Positions 1-7,967 of a stretch of DNA of 64,000 nucleotides are shown one piece after another. The notes beneath the pieces were generated by a model that saw only the letters and a list, made by a program, of their open reading frames with translations, was not told the origin of the DNA and did no database searches. Made by a program: the position numbers and the translations under genes. The DNA comes from Pseudomonas hamedanensis (GTDB lineage: Bacteria > Pseudomonadota > Gammaproteobacteria > Pseudomonadales > Pseudomonadaceae). The stretch spans positions 4,384,001 through 4,448,000 of the forward strand of contig NZ_CP077091.1 of the NCBI RefSeq assembly GCF_014268595.2. Reading direction: 5' to 3'. The first letter of the stretch is position 1. Each line of letters begins with the position of its first letter.

Positions 1-468
1 AACGAAGTGTTCGTGCCGATCCTGCAGAAGCAGTTCCCGGAGATCACCGACTTCTACCTGCCGCCGGAAGGCTGCTCGTACCGCATGGCCATCGTGACCA
101 TGAAGAAGTCGTATCCGGGGCATGCCAAGCGCGTGATGCTCGGTGTCTGGTCGTTTCTGCGACAGTTCATGTACACCAAGTTCGTTATCGTCACCGACGA
201 CGATATCAACGCCCGTGACTGGAATGATGTGATCTGGGCCATCACCACGCGTATGGACCCCAAGCGCGACACGGTGATGATCGATAACACGCCCATCGAC
301 TATCTCGACTTCGCCTCGCCGATTTCCGGCCTGGGTTCGAAGATGGGCCTGGACGCCACCCACAAGTGGCCGGGCGAGACCACTCGCGAGTGGGGCCGTG
401 TGATTGTCAAGGACGACGCCGTTACCCAGCGGATCGATGTCATATGGAATCAATTAGGAATAGATTGA
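1..468 (+). CDS. ubiD: UbiD, 4-hydroxy-3-polyprenylbenzoate decarboxylase, C-terminal part
   Basis: The reading frame is open from the first base and stops at TGA 466-468, so only about the last 155 residues are inside the window. The family decarboxylates 4-hydroxy-3-polyprenylbenzoate in ubiquinone synthesis, using prenylated FMN made by UbiX. The visible part matches the conserved C-terminal end of UbiD, including the stretches [15 protein letters not shown] and [14 protein letters not shown]. The stop codon overlaps the ATG of the next gene (TGATG), so the two are probably co-translated. The N-terminal cofactor-binding part lies outside the window. I am confident of the family. Confidence 0.93.
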   Translation, partial: NEVFVPILQKQFPEITDFYLPPEGCSYRMAIVTMKKSYPGHAKRVMLGVWSFLRQFMYTKFVIVTDDDINARDWNDVIWAITTRMDPKRDTVMIDNTPIDYLDFASPISGLGSKMGLDATHKWPGETTREWGRVIVKDDAVTQRIDVIWNQLGID

Positions 469-1436
469 TGCGTGTAACCTTGCAGCCCTCCGGAGCAGTG
501 CTTGAGATACGGCCCGGTGAGCGGATTCTCGACGGCGCGCGGCGCCTGGGCTACGACTGCCCGCAAAGCTGCCGCAACGGTAATTGTCACGTGTGTGCGG
601 CGCTGCTGGTGGAAGGCCGCGTCGAACAGGCGGGCAACGTGCACGATCATGGCGAGTTCTACACTTGCATCGCCGAGCCGCTGGAAGACTGCGTGCTGCT
701 CTGGGATGGCGTGCTGGCGCTGGGCGAGTTGCCGGTGCGCAGCCTGTCCTGTCAGGTCATTGAATGCCGTGAGGTCGGCGGCGATACCTGGCGGGTGCGT
801 CTGCGTGCGCCGGCGGGCAAACCGCCGCGCTATCACGCCGGCCAGTACCTGATGATCGAGCGCGAGAGCGGCGAGAAATCAGCATTTTCCATGGCTTCGG
901 CGCCCCATGGCGGGCGCGATCTGGAAATTCACGTGCTGGCGCGCGAAGCCAGTGCACTGAGCCTGATCGAGCAACTGCAACGCAACACGCTGGTGCGCGT
1001 CGAACTGCCGTTCGGCGATACCCACCTTGCCGAATTGCCCGACGGCCCGCTGGTGCTGGTCGCTGCCGGTACCGGCATGGGCCAGATTCACAGTCTGATC
1101 GAACATTGCCGCGCTGAAGGCTTCAAGCATCCGGTGCATCTGTACTGGGGCGTGCGCCGCCCGGAGGATTTCTACCAGATCGAACATTGGGACGAATGGC
1201 TGAAACTGCCCAACCTGTTTCTGCACAAAGTGGTCAGCGATCAGTGCGGCTGGGAAGGGCGCTGCGGGATGCTGCATGAAGCGGTTTGCGAAGACTTCCC
1301 TGACCTGAAACCGTTGCACGTCTATGCCAGCGGTTCGCCCGCCATGGTCTACGGCACGCTGGACGCGCTGGTCGAAGCGGGAATGGATGCGCACCAGATG
1401 CGCGCTGACGTATTCGCCTACGCACCGCGCTCTTGA
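468..1436 (+). CDS. 2Fe-2S ferredoxin / FNR-type flavin oxidoreductase fusion (CDP-6-deoxy-delta-3,4-glucoseen reductase-like)
   Basis: This 322-residue protein has an N-terminal plant-type ferredoxin domain and a C-terminal ferredoxin-NADP reductase domain. The iron-sulfur ligands are visible as C35, C40, C43 (C-X4-C-X2-C) and C67. The reductase half shows a flavin-binding stretch (YHAGQYLMIE, then FSMAS) and a nucleotide-binding stretch (VLVAAGTGMGQIHSL). The start at 468 overlaps the ubiD stop, which fixes it. Families with this layout pass electrons from NAD(P)H to a partner oxygenase or dehydratase. The position beside ubiD suggests a redox role near ubiquinone metabolism, but that is inference and the physiological partner is unknown. 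Confidence 0.85.
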   Translation: MRVTLQPSGAVLEIRPGERILDGARRLGYDCPQSCRNGNCHVCAALLVEGRVEQAGNVHDHGEFYTCIAEPLEDCVLLWDGVLALGELPVRSLSCQVIECREVGGDTWRVRLRAPAGKPPRYHAGQYLMIERESGEKSAFSMASAPHGGRDLEIHVLAREASALSLIEQLQRNTLVRVELPFGDTHLAELPDGPLVLVAAGTGMGQIHSLIEHCRAEGFKHPVHLYWGVRRPEDFYQIEHWDEWLKLPNLFLHKVVSDQCGWEGRCGMLHEAVCEDFPDLKPLHVYASGSPAMVYGTLDALVEAGMDAHQMRADVFAYAPRS

Positions 1437-1440
1437 AAAT

Positions 1441-1528
1441 GTGGGAGCGAGCCTGCTCGCGAATGCGGTTTATCAGTCACCATTGATGTCGACTGACCGA
1501 TCGCTTTCGCGAGCAAGCTCGCTCCCAC
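1441..1528. repeat. REP doublet (REPIN-like), class A
   Basis: Two inverted copies of a GTGGGAGCGAGCCTGCTCGC-type REP face each other around a spacer of about 40 bases, so the whole element can fold into a long hairpin. It starts five bases after the stop of the reductase gene. Confidence 0.85.
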
Positions 1529-1581
1529 CTTGGTTTTATGCGTAGCGCTGGTAATGCGTTATAACTCTGCATATAGCCGAT

Positions 1582-1609
1582 CGGTATTTAAGTAATTACA
1601 TAAATACCG
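1582..1609. promoter_or_regulatory. 9-bp inverted repeat, candidate activator-binding site
   Basis: CGGTATTTA at 1582-1590 is a perfect inverted copy of TAAATACCG at 1601-1609, with a 10-base AT-rich centre. It lies 33 bases upstream of a sigma-54-type core at 1642-1656. Sigma-54 promoters need an enhancer-bound activator, so this is a plausible binding site. Which protein binds is unknown. The flanking sequence is strongly AT-rich compared with the surrounding genes. Confidence 0.5.
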
Positions 1610-1641
1610 CTAGGTTATATATCAATCAGGCAATTAATCAG

Positions 1642-1656
1642 TGGCACTTAATTTGC
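1642..1656 (+). promoter_or_regulatory. Candidate sigma-54 (RpoN) promoter core
   Basis: TGGCAC at 1642-1647 and TTGC at 1653-1656 are separated by five bases, so the invariant GG and GC are 12 bases apart as the -24/-12 consensus requires. The core lies 84 bases upstream of the ChaC-like start codon, with no other gene between. Everything from 1530 to 1739 is AT-rich non-coding DNA, and this core plus the upstream inverted repeat are the only signals I see in it. Confidence 0.6.
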
Positions 1657-1739
1657 CTTAAAACATATGTGCCTTACTGTTACAGCGGTGCGTTCTATTA
1701 AGTAATTCTTCACCCGCGGGGAGCTGAACGCTATTCGCC

Positions 1740-2408
1740 ATGAGCGCCATTGAAAACGCAATTCTGAACCTGGCTTACCCTCCGCGCCTCGATCTTGGGC
1801 CGCAGCTGACGCACGAACAATTGCTCGCTTCCATGCAATCGACCATGGCGCGCCACAAGGGCGGGCCGGTGTGGCTGTTCGCGTATGGCTCGCTGATCTG
1901 GCGACCGGAATGCACAGCGGTCGAGCGCATGCGCGGTCGTGTGCATGGCTATCATCGCGGCTTGTACCTCTGGTCCCATGAGCACCGTGGTACGCCGGAA
2001 ATGCCCGGTCTGGTATTTGGTCTGGATCGCGGCGGTTCCTGCAGCGGTTTTGCCTACCGTTTGCCGGAAGACAATCTCGATACCGCGCTGTATGCCCTGT
2101 GGAAACGTGAAATGCCGTTCCCTTCCTATCGCCCGCACTGGCTCAATTGCCGGCTCGAAGATGGTACTCGGGTACAGGCCTTGGGATTCGTTCTGGAGCG
2201 ACACCTGCCCAGCTATGCCGGCAACTTGCCGGATCATGTGCTGAGCCAGGTGTTCGCAAGCGCTTGTGGGCGTTACGGCACCACTCGCGATTATGTCGAG
2301 CAGACCGCCCACGCCCTGCGCAGCCACGCCATGCCAGACCGCAATCTGGAGGCGCGGCTCAAGCGCTGTAAGTCACACAGCGATCAGGCGACCGCTTCGC
2401 GGCTCTGA
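1740..2408 (+). CDS. ChaC-like gamma-glutamylcyclotransferase
   Basis: The 222-residue protein matches the glutathione-specific gamma-glutamylcyclotransferase (ChaC) family, which cleaves glutathione to 5-oxoproline and Cys-Gly in the cytoplasm. The family's YGSL loop is at residues 49-52, followed by W54. The probable catalytic glutamate is E124 in a KRE context. Length fits the family (about 220). A sigma-54-type promoter core lies upstream, so expression may be conditional. The last 25 bases overlap the 3' end of the convergent glpT gene. Family assignment is strong; exact substrate specificity is inferred. Confidence 0.88.
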   Translation: MSAIENAILNLAYPPRLDLGPQLTHEQLLASMQSTMARHKGGPVWLFAYGSLIWRPECTAVERMRGRVHGYHRGLYLWSHEHRGTPEMPGLVFGLDRGGSCSGFAYRLPEDNLDTALYALWKREMPFPSYRPHWLNCRLEDGTRVQALGFVLERHLPSYAGNLPDHVLSQVFASACGRYGTTRDYVEQTAHALRSHAMPDRNLEARLKRCKSHSDQATASRL

Positions 2409-3733
2409 CTGGCGACTTGCTTGTGCCATAGTGTTGGCGCAAGGAAGGCCATCGCCAGCAGGCAAGCGCTCACCAGCAACACAAAGCCGCCGTCCCAGCC
2501 GAAATGGTCGACGGTGTAGCCCATCGCCGCACTGGCCGCGACCGAACCACCCAGATAACCGAACAGACCGGTGAAGCCCGCTGCGGTGCCTGCGGCCTTC
2601 TTCGGTGCCAGTTCCAGCGCCTGCAGACCGATCAGCATCACCGGGCCGTAGATCAGAAAGCCGATCGACAGCAGTGCGATCATGTCGACCATCGGGTTGC
2701 CGGCCGGATTGAGCCAGTAAACCAGTGTGGCGACTGTCACCAGTGCCATGAACACCATGCCGGTCAGGCCACGGTTGCCACGGAAGATCTTGTCCGACAT
2801 CCAGCCGCACAACAGCGTGCCCGGGATACCCGCCCACTCATAGAAGAAATAGGCCCACGAGGTTTTATCCACGGTGAAACCCTTGGCTTCCTTCAGATAG
2901 GTCGGCGCCCAGTCCAGTACGCCGTAGCGCAGCAGGTAGACGAAGACGTTGGCCAGCGCGATGTACCAGAGCATTTTGTTGCGCAGCACGTATTTGACGA
3001 AGATTTCCTTGGCGCTGAATTCGTCTTCGTGGCTGGCATCGTAGCCTTCCGGGTAATCGTTCTTGTATTGCTCGATCGGTGGCAGGCCTACCGATTGCGG
3101 GGTATCGCGCATGGTGATGAAGGCAAATACCGCCACGCCCAGCGCCACGGCAGCCGGCACATAGAACGCCGCGTGCCAATCGTTGAACAGGCCCATGCCG
3201 ATCAGGAACAGCGGGCCGATCAGGCCGCCGCCGACGTTATGCGCCACGTTCCACACCGAGACCACACCGCCGCGTTCCTTCTGCGACCACCAGTGCACCA
3301 TCGTCCGTCCGCTTGGCGGCCAGCCCATGCCCTGGGCCCAGCCGTTGATGAACAGCAGGATGAACATCATGGTCACGCTGGACGTTGCCCAGGGCGCGAA
3401 ACCGAAAACGAACATCACCCCGGCCGATACCAGCAGGCCGAACGGCAGGAAGAAGCGCGGGTTGGAACGGTCGGACACCAGGCCCATGAGGAACTTCGAC
3501 AAGCCGTAGGCGATGGCGATCGCCGACATCGCCAGGCCCAGATCGCCCCGGCTGTAACCTTCGTCGATCAGGTAAGGCATGGCCAGCGAGAAGTTTTTGC
3601 GCAGCAGGTAGTAACCGGCGTAGCCGATAAAGATGCCGGCGAAGATCTGCCAGCGCAGGCGCCGGTAGGTGCTGTCTATTTTTTCTTCAGGCAATGGAGC
3701 CTGATGTGCGGCAGGACGAAAGAAAGCAAACAT
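2384..3733 (-). CDS. glpT: Glycerol-3-phosphate transporter GlpT (major facilitator superfamily)
   Basis: This 449-residue inner-membrane protein with about 12 hydrophobic segments matches organophosphate:phosphate antiporters, which import sn-glycerol 3-phosphate in exchange for phosphate and also let in fosfomycin. Family stretches include [19 protein letters not shown] near residue 38 and the conserved [19 protein letters not shown] near residue 131. GGAG lies upstream of the ATG. No glp catabolic genes are next to it here. Its last codons overlap the end of the ChaC-like gene. GlpT is preferred over UhpT by overall resemblance to Pseudomonas GlpT. Confidence 0.92.
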   Translation of the reverse strand: MFAFFRPAAHQAPLPEEKIDSTYRRLRWQIFAGIFIGYAGYYLLRKNFSLAMPYLIDEGYSRGDLGLAMSAIAIAYGLSKFLMGLVSDRSNPRFFLPFGLLVSAGVMFVFGFAPWATSSVTMMFILLFINGWAQGMGWPPSGRTMVHWWSQKERGGVVSVWNVAHNVGGGLIGPLFLIGMGLFNDWHAAFYVPAAVALGVAVFAFITMRDTPQSVGLPPIEQYKNDYPEGYDASHEDEFSAKEIFVKYVLRNKMLWYIALANVFVYLLRYGVLDWAPTYLKEAKGFTVDKTSWAYFFYEWAGIPGTLLCGWMSDKIFRGNRGLTGMVFMALVTVATLVYWLNPAGNPMVDMIALLSIGFLIYGPVMLIGLQALELAPKKAAGTAAGFTGLFGYLGGSVAASAAMGYTVDHFGWDGGFVLLVSACLLAMAFLAPTLWHKQVASQSREAVA

Positions 3734-4055
3734 TCAAGAGCTCCAATTTTCTTGTTTTGACTGCGGATGCGAATGTTACAGTTTCGTTACCGAAAATAGC
3801 ACCGCTTCACGTCGGCAAAACAGCGGAAATTTGAGCTGTCGAGCGTTCCTTTATGAACATGTCGCTCAGGTATAAGCAGAGGACGTTGTGGGAATAATCA
3901 TCTGGGCGGGATTCTGCGGTTTGGCGGATCGAAGTAAGGCAGCTTTATGGGAAAAGTCCTGCGCACTAAAAGGAAGGAGTGAAGGCAGTGAGGCTCAAAG
4001 ACTAAAGCGATCCGGGTCGCTGATCCGGATCGCTGATCCGGATCGCTCTATGGAA
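3734..4055. other. Intergenic region between glpT and the quinone oxidoreductase gene
   Basis: These 322 bases contain the upstream region of glpT, whose promoter must lie in the AT-richer stretch around 3740-3800, and a 13-bp tandem repeat at 4009-4047. No credible coding frame is present; a long plus-strand frame running through here is antisense to the following gene. I see no obvious terminator. Confidence 0.6.
4009..4047. repeat. Three tandem copies of a 13-bp unit
   Basis: The unit GATCCGGATCGCT occurs three times head to tail (4009-4021, 4022-4034, 4035-4047). The first copy differs by one base (GATCCGGGTCGCT). Each perfect unit contains the palindrome GATCCGGATC. The array ends nine bases before the stop of the quinone oxidoreductase gene on the minus strand. 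Confidence 0.85.
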
Positions 4056-5033
4056 TCAGCGCACCTGCACCACCACCTTGCCTACGGCCCTACGCTGGCC
4101 CAAATCATCAATCGCCTGCGCCGCATTGCTCAGCGGATAGACTTGCGACACCAGCGGCTTGAGCTTGCCCTCGGCAAACCAGCCGAACAGTTGCTGGAAA
4201 TTCGCCGCGTTGTCCTGCGGCTGGCGCTGGGCGAAAGAGCCCCAGAACACCCCAAGTACGGCCGCGCCTTTGAGCAGGGCGAGGTTGACCGGCAGTTCCG
4301 GGATGCGTCCGCTGGCGAAACCGACCACCAGCAGGCGACCGTTCCAGGCGATGGCACGAATGGCCTGGTCGAACAGGTCGCCGCCGACCGGGTCGTAAAT
4401 CACGTCAGCACCCTGGCCGTCGGTGAGGCGTTTGATTTCGTCCTTGAGGTTGCTTTCGCTGTAGTTGATCAACTCATCGGCACCAGCCGCTTTAGCCACC
4501 GCGAGTTTCTCGGCGCTGCTGGCAGCGGCGATGACCCGGGCACCCATGGCTTTGCCGATTTCCACAGCGGCGAGGCCGACGCCGCCGGAGGCGCCAAGGA
4601 CCAGCAGGGTTTCGCCCGTTTGCAGGTTGGCGCGCTGCTTGAGCGCATGCATCGAGGTGCCGTAGGTCATGCTGAAGGCGGCAGCGACGTTGAAATCCAT
4701 CGACTCAGGAATCGGCAGCACGTTGTAGCCGGCAACGGCGACCTGCTCGGCGAAACTGCCCCAGCCGGTCAGGGCCATGACCCGGTCGCCGACCTTCAAA
4801 TGGCTGACCTTTTCCCCGACTTCGCGGACCACGCCGGCCGCCTCGCCGCCCGGCGAGAACGGGAAGGGCGGCTTGAACTGGTACTTGCCCTCAATGATCA
4901 GCGTGTCCGGGAAGTTCACCCCGGCGGCGTGCACGTCCAGCAGGATTTCGTTCTTCTTGGCGACAGGACTGGCGACGTCTTCCAGCACCAGCGATTCGGC
5001 AGGGCCGAAGGCTTTGCACAGCACGGCTTTCAT
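4056..5033 (-). CDS. NADPH:quinone oxidoreductase family protein (zinc-independent MDR)
   Basis: This 325-residue protein belongs to the medium-chain dehydrogenase/reductase superfamily, quinone oxidoreductase branch. The N-terminal catalytic domain (VLEDVASP, then AAGVNFPDTLI) is followed by a Rossmann fold with the motif GASGGVG near residue 147. The cysteines that bind structural zinc in alcohol dehydrogenases are absent, which fits a zinc-independent quinone or enone reductase using NADPH. An AAAGGA ribosome-binding site precedes the ATG. It is transcribed toward glpT and divergent from the FliL-domain gene. The natural substrate cannot be read from sequence. Confidence 0.85.
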   Translation of the reverse strand: MKAVLCKAFGPAESLVLEDVASPVAKKNEILLDVHAAGVNFPDTLIIEGKYQFKPPFPFSPGGEAAGVVREVGEKVSHLKVGDRVMALTGWGSFAEQVAVAGYNVLPIPESMDFNVAAAFSMTYGTSMHALKQRANLQTGETLLVLGASGGVGLAAVEIGKAMGARVIAAASSAEKLAVAKAAGADELINYSESNLKDEIKRLTDGQGADVIYDPVGGDLFDQAIRAIAWNGRLLVVGFASGRIPELPVNLALLKGAAVLGVFWGSFAQRQPQDNAANFQQLFGWFAEGKLKPLVSQVYPLSNAAQAIDDLGQRRAVGKVVVQVR

Positions 5034-5183
5034 CAGGGCTATTCCTTTGGGAGTGATGGCCGATAAGTGTAGGTGTGTGAATCAACGGGTCAACGAGCAT
5101 GCCCGGCCCTGATAGTCAGCCATAAGCTTGTGCTTGCGCGGCGGGTCGTTATGCTAGGCCGCAAACCGGATAAGGAGCGAATT

Positions 5184-5591
5184 GTGAAAGCGTGGATCAT
5201 GTTGTTGCTGGCCCTGTCTCTGCCTCTGGCAGCCTCGGCCGAAGAAGCCAAAGAAGGCGCGGCGCCGAAGGTCAACTACATCACTCTGAGCCCGCCGTTC
5301 GTCGGCAACTATGGGCTGGACGGCACGACGAAACTGAAGGTCTTCAAGGCCGATGTGGCCTTGCGCGTGACGGGCGATGAGGCGACCAAACTGGTCAAGG
5401 CCAACGAGCCGCTGATCCGCAACCAACTGGTGGCGCTGTTTACCCAGCAGAGCACCGAGGCGATGGGCAGCATCGAAGGCAAGGAAAAACTGCGTCAGGA
5501 AGCGCTGAAGCAGACCCAGCAAGTGATGAATGACGAGACCGGCAAACCGGTGGTTGAGGATCTGTTGTTCAACAACCTGATCATTCAATAA
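5184..5591 (+). CDS. FliL-domain flagellar basal body-associated family protein
   Basis: I place the start at GTG 5184, seven bases after AAGGAG, which gives a 135-residue protein with a signal peptide (AWIMLLLALSLPLAASAEEA) and hence an exported or periplasmic location. The frame extends further upstream but without a ribosome-binding site. The rest resembles the FliL periplasmic domain: a beta strand set (YITLSPPFVGNYG), helices with TKLVKANEPLIRNQLVALF, and the end VEDLLFNNLIIQ. True FliL sits in flagellar operons and supports motor torque; no flagellar gene is nearby here, so a flagellar role is uncertain. Confidence 0.75.
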   Translation: MKAWIMLLLALSLPLAASAEEAKEGAAPKVNYITLSPPFVGNYGLDGTTKLKVFKADVALRVTGDEATKLVKANEPLIRNQLVALFTQQSTEAMGSIEGKEKLRQEALKQTQQVMNDETGKPVVEDLLFNNLIIQ

Positions 5592-5616
5592 ATCTTGTGT
5601 TGTCCGGGCTGGCGCC

Positions 5617-5682
5617 ATCGCGAGCAGGCTCACTCCTACAATTGGAATGCGTTCCCCCTGTAGGAGTGAGCCTGCTCGCGAT
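5617..5682. repeat. REP doublet (REPIN-like), class B, short spacer
   Basis: Inverted 24-base arms (5617-5640 and 5659-5682) of the TGTAGGAGTGAGCCTGCTCG type flank an 18-base spacer. It sits between the convergent FliL-domain and EVE-domain genes. Confidence 0.85.
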
Positions 5683-5707
5683 AGCTGTATTTCAGCCGCG
5701 AAATTTC

Positions 5708-6160
5708 TTACGGCTTGAGCGCAATCACCGCCGCCCACTGCTCCGCCGTCACCGGCATCACCGACAACCGCGATCCCTTCTGCACCAGCGGCAGCTCGGC
5801 CAGCGCCGTCTGCTGCTTCAGATAATCGAGCTTCAACACCCGTGCAAACGTCTCGACGTGCGCCACATCGATCGCGCTCCAGGCATTTTTCTCCGGCGTC
5901 GCCTTGGGATCGAAGTAATGACTCTCGGATTCAAGCGCCGTCGGATCCGGATAGGCCGCTTCGATTATTTTGCCGATCCCGGCAATCCCCGGCTCCGGGC
6001 AACTGGAATGATAGAAAAAGAACTCATCGCCCACCGCCATCGCCCGCAGGAAATTGCGTGCCTGATAGTTGCGAACCCCGTCCCAGCGCGCCTTGCCGAG
6101 CTTCTCCAAAGCCTTGATCGAAAGTTCGTCGGGCTCTGATTTCATCAGCCAGTAAGCCAT
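5708..6160 (-). CDS. EVE domain-containing protein
   Basis: The start at 6160 is set by AGGAG just upstream; the frame runs further 5' without a site. The 150-residue protein is a single EVE domain (PUA-like fold), recognised by the opening YWLMKSEPDELS, the RWDGVRNYQARN segment and FFYHSSCPEPGIAGIGKI. EVE domains are thought to bind modified nucleobases in DNA or RNA, and many stand alone as here. No restriction or modification gene is adjacent, so a housekeeping RNA-related role is as likely as defence. The family call is firm and the function is open. Confidence 0.88.
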   Translation of the reverse strand: MAYWLMKSEPDELSIKALEKLGKARWDGVRNYQARNFLRAMAVGDEFFFYHSSCPEPGIAGIGKIIEAAYPDPTALESESHYFDPKATPEKNAWSAIDVAHVETFARVLKLDYLKQQTALAELPLVQKGSRLSVMPVTAEQWAAVIALKP

Positions 6161-6356
6161 ATGTGTGCTCCTGAAGCGGTCATTGGGCAGGTTGTCGGGC
6201 AATTTTATGACAAACCGACAGTCGGTTGACGTCAGCATTTGCGCGCGGGTTCACGTTGCCGCAAAATGCCGGCCTTTAAAGCTTGACGCTGCTGCACGGC
6301 CTACGAATGGAAACCGCTGCTGTCATCGTGATGATGTGCCTTGAGGGGGGCAATCG

Positions 6357-6512
6357 ATGAAACGCAAACCGGATTTGCTATGGACTTTGGTAATTTTGTT
6401 CGGCCTGGGCGTTGTAACCACCGGTTATGCGCAAAGCCTGTGGACCGCCAAGACCGATGCGCCGATTGAAGTGGCGCAACAGGTTCAACAGTCGACCGCG
6501 TTCAAACGCTGA
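6357..6512 (+). CDS. Small single-span membrane protein, 51 residues, unknown function
   Basis: ATG 6357 follows the purine-rich GAGGGGGG and opens a 51-codon frame ending at TGA 6510-6512. The product has a basic N-terminus (MKRKPD), one hydrophobic segment of about 17 residues (LLWTLVILFGLGVVTTG) and a polar tail of about 25 residues. That predicts an inner-membrane protein with its tail outside, or a signal anchor. It stands alone between the EVE gene (divergent) and fau (convergent). I do not recognise a named family. Reality as a gene rests on the ribosome-binding site and the typical topology. Confidence 0.65.
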   Translation: MKRKPDLLWTLVILFGLGVVTTGYAQSLWTAKTDAPIEVAQQVQQSTAFKR

Positions 6513-6548
6513 AACGACTGGCTCGACGCCGCTGTTCTGCGCGGCGTC

Positions 6549-7154
6549 CTATCCCGCGAAATACCACGCCTTGTCGGTGACCGTGCCTTGTAACGGTACA
6601 TCCCAGCTTGCCTGCGCCAACCGCTCGACCTTCTGACATTCATGGGCCAGGCCCAGCAGCGTCGGCTTGCGCCACTTTTTGCGCCGCGCCAGGTACGCCA
6701 GGCTGCGATCGTAAAAGCCGCCGCCCATCCCCAGTCGCCCGCCGACATCGTCAAAGCCCACCAAGGGTAGCAGCACCAGATCCAGCGCCCAGACCTTGCG
6801 TTGCCGAGCCAGATTGGCCCGTGGCTCAAGGATGCGGAAGCGATTGGGGATGAGCTTTTCGCCGGGGCGGATGCGCTGGAAGACCATTTTGGTCCGAGGC
6901 CATGCACTGAGCACCGGCAGATAGGTCGCCTTGCCCCGGCGTTGCGCTTCGCGCAGCAGCAGACGCGGATCGATTTCACCGTCGGTGGGCAGGTACAGGG
7001 AAATGTGTTTCGCCCGGCGAAAGTGCGGGTCTTGCGCCAGTTGCCGGAACAGGCCTTGGGCGGCCTGGCGTTGCTCGCTCGGCGTCAGGGCACGGCGCGC
7101 CTTGCGCAGCAGGCGGCGGAGTTGCGGGCGGGGCAGCAGCGCGGGTTCGGTCAT
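6549..7154 (-). CDS. fau: 5-formyltetrahydrofolate cyclo-ligase
   Basis: The 201-residue protein matches the YgfA/5-FCL family, which uses ATP to convert 5-formyl-THF to 5,10-methenyl-THF. Visible landmarks are the basic N-terminal helix (LRRLLRKARRALTPSEQ), the substrate-binding YLPTDGEIDPRLLL, and the C-terminal GGRLGMGGGFYDRSLAYL phosphate-binding loop. It lies downstream of zapA and 6S RNA on the same strand, the classic gammaproteobacterial order. A strong intrinsic terminator separates it from 6S RNA here. Confidence 0.92.
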   Translation of the reverse strand: MTEPALLPRPQLRRLLRKARRALTPSEQRQAAQGLFRQLAQDPHFRRAKHISLYLPTDGEIDPRLLLREAQRRGKATYLPVLSAWPRTKMVFQRIRPGEKLIPNRFRILEPRANLARQRKVWALDLVLLPLVGFDDVGGRLGMGGGFYDRSLAYLARRKKWRKPTLLGLAHECQKVERLAQASWDVPLQGTVTDKAWYFAG

Positions 7155-7192
7155 GGTTCGGCTTCGGCAGGTGGATGCAAAAACGTACGCAT

Positions 7193-7227
7193 AAAAAATC
7201 CGATGTCGGCATACACCGACATCGGAT
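7193..7227 (-). terminator. Rho-independent terminator between 6S RNA and fau
   Basis: Perfect 12-base arms at 7198-7209 and 7216-7227 enclose a six-base loop. On the minus strand the stem is followed by a T tract (7198 down to 7193), so it would stop transcription leaving ssrS before fau. Confidence 0.8.
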
Positions 7228-7261
7228 TCGAATCAGGCTCCCCGGATGTACCGCTGTCAAC

Positions 7262-7437
7262 TCAGCCCTTGAACCCGAAAGTTCAAGGTGGAAGAAGCAG
7301 TAGACTTTAAGGCTTTCCGTCTAGCGGACATGCACACCAGCCCAACGTGCAACTTCCAGGGTAGTGCGAATCGGCTCCGGGACATCGTCAACTGGCAAGC
7401 ACCCCAGGGAGTGCCGCGAGTATACCTCAAGCCGCCA
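7262..7437 (-). ncRNA. ssrS: 6S RNA
   Basis: The non-coding minus-strand stretch between zapA and fau is where gammaproteobacteria carry 6S RNA, which binds the sigma-70 RNA polymerase holoenzyme in stationary phase. The sequence itself resembles Pseudomonas 6S RNA as I remember it, including a 5' end around GGCTTGAGGTATACTCGCGG, the central GCACTACCCTGG segment and the 3' hairpin CTTGAACTTTCGGGTTCAAG at 7264-7287. The long imperfect pairing of the two ends with an open central bulge fits the family. Ends are approximate to within several bases. Confidence 0.87.
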
Positions 7438-7443
7438 GTCGAA

Positions 7444-7761
7444 TCAGCCCTTGCCGGTGCTCTGCTCGTCGGCGAGCACCAGATCGACACGATCGAGCAA
7501 GTCGCGCACTTGCTCACGGGTCGAACCGCTGGCCTGGATATCCGGACGCTCTTCCTTGTGCAACAGGTCATGGGTGATGTTCAGCGCGGCCATTACGGCG
7601 ATGCGGTCGGCGCCGATGACTTTGCCGCTGCTGCGGATCTCGCGCATCTTGCCATCGAGGTAGCGCGCGGCGCTGACCAGATTGCTGCGTTCTTCCGGCG
7701 GGCAGATGATCGAATACTCTTTATCGAGGATCTGCACGGTGACGCTATTGCTTGAACTCAT
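7444..7761 (-). CDS. zapA: Cell division protein ZapA
   Basis: The 105-residue protein fits the ZapA family, which binds FtsZ and bundles its filaments at the division site. The N-terminal FtsZ-binding part contains VTVQILDKEYSIICPPEE, followed by the conserved LVSAARYLDGKMREI helix and IAVMAALNITHDLL, then a coiled-coil tail. Its ATG overlaps the stop of the upstream coiled-coil gene by four bases, so the two are translationally coupled. It is directly followed by 6S RNA. Confidence 0.93.
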   Translation of the reverse strand: MSSSNSVTVQILDKEYSIICPPEERSNLVSAARYLDGKMREIRSSGKVIGADRIAVMAALNITHDLLHKEERPDIQASGSTREQVRDLLDRVDLVLADEQSTGKG

Positions 7762-7967
7762 GAGTCTTGCTCCAGGGCCTTGAGGCGCGAAATCATCGAT
7801 TCGACCTTACGCCGGGCGATTTCGTTTTTTTCAATGAGGTGAGCGCGTTCCTCGCGCCAGGTTTTTTCCTGAGCTAGTAAGAGTGCGTTTTGACTCTTTA
7901 GTTGCTCGACTCGGCCAATCAGCAGTTCGAGTCTGGCCATCAGCGCTTGCAGGTCGGTGTCTTCCAT
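7758..7967 (-). CDS. ZapB-like coiled-coil protein (TIGR02449 family)
   Basis: About 69 residues, almost entirely helical coiled coil (LMARLELLIGRVEQLKSQN, then REERAHLIEKNEIARRKVE). The family sits beside zapA in many gammaproteobacteria and is taken to be a small division-associated coiled coil related to ZapB. I use ATG 7967; an in-frame GTG at 7976 would add three residues and neither has a clear ribosome-binding site. Its stop overlaps the zapA start. Confidence 0.82.
   Translation of the reverse strand: MEDTDLQALMARLELLIGRVEQLKSQNALLLAQEKTWREERAHLIEKNEIARRKVESMISRLKALEQDS

Noticed and set aside
3888..5066. Long plus-strand frame of 392 codons opposite the quinone oxidoreductase gene
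   Set aside because: It is the antisense shadow of a well-supported gene, with no family likeness and no ribosome-binding site.
5708..6160. EVE-domain gene as part of a defence island
   Set aside because: No restriction, modification or other defence gene lies nearby; the neighbours are housekeeping genes.
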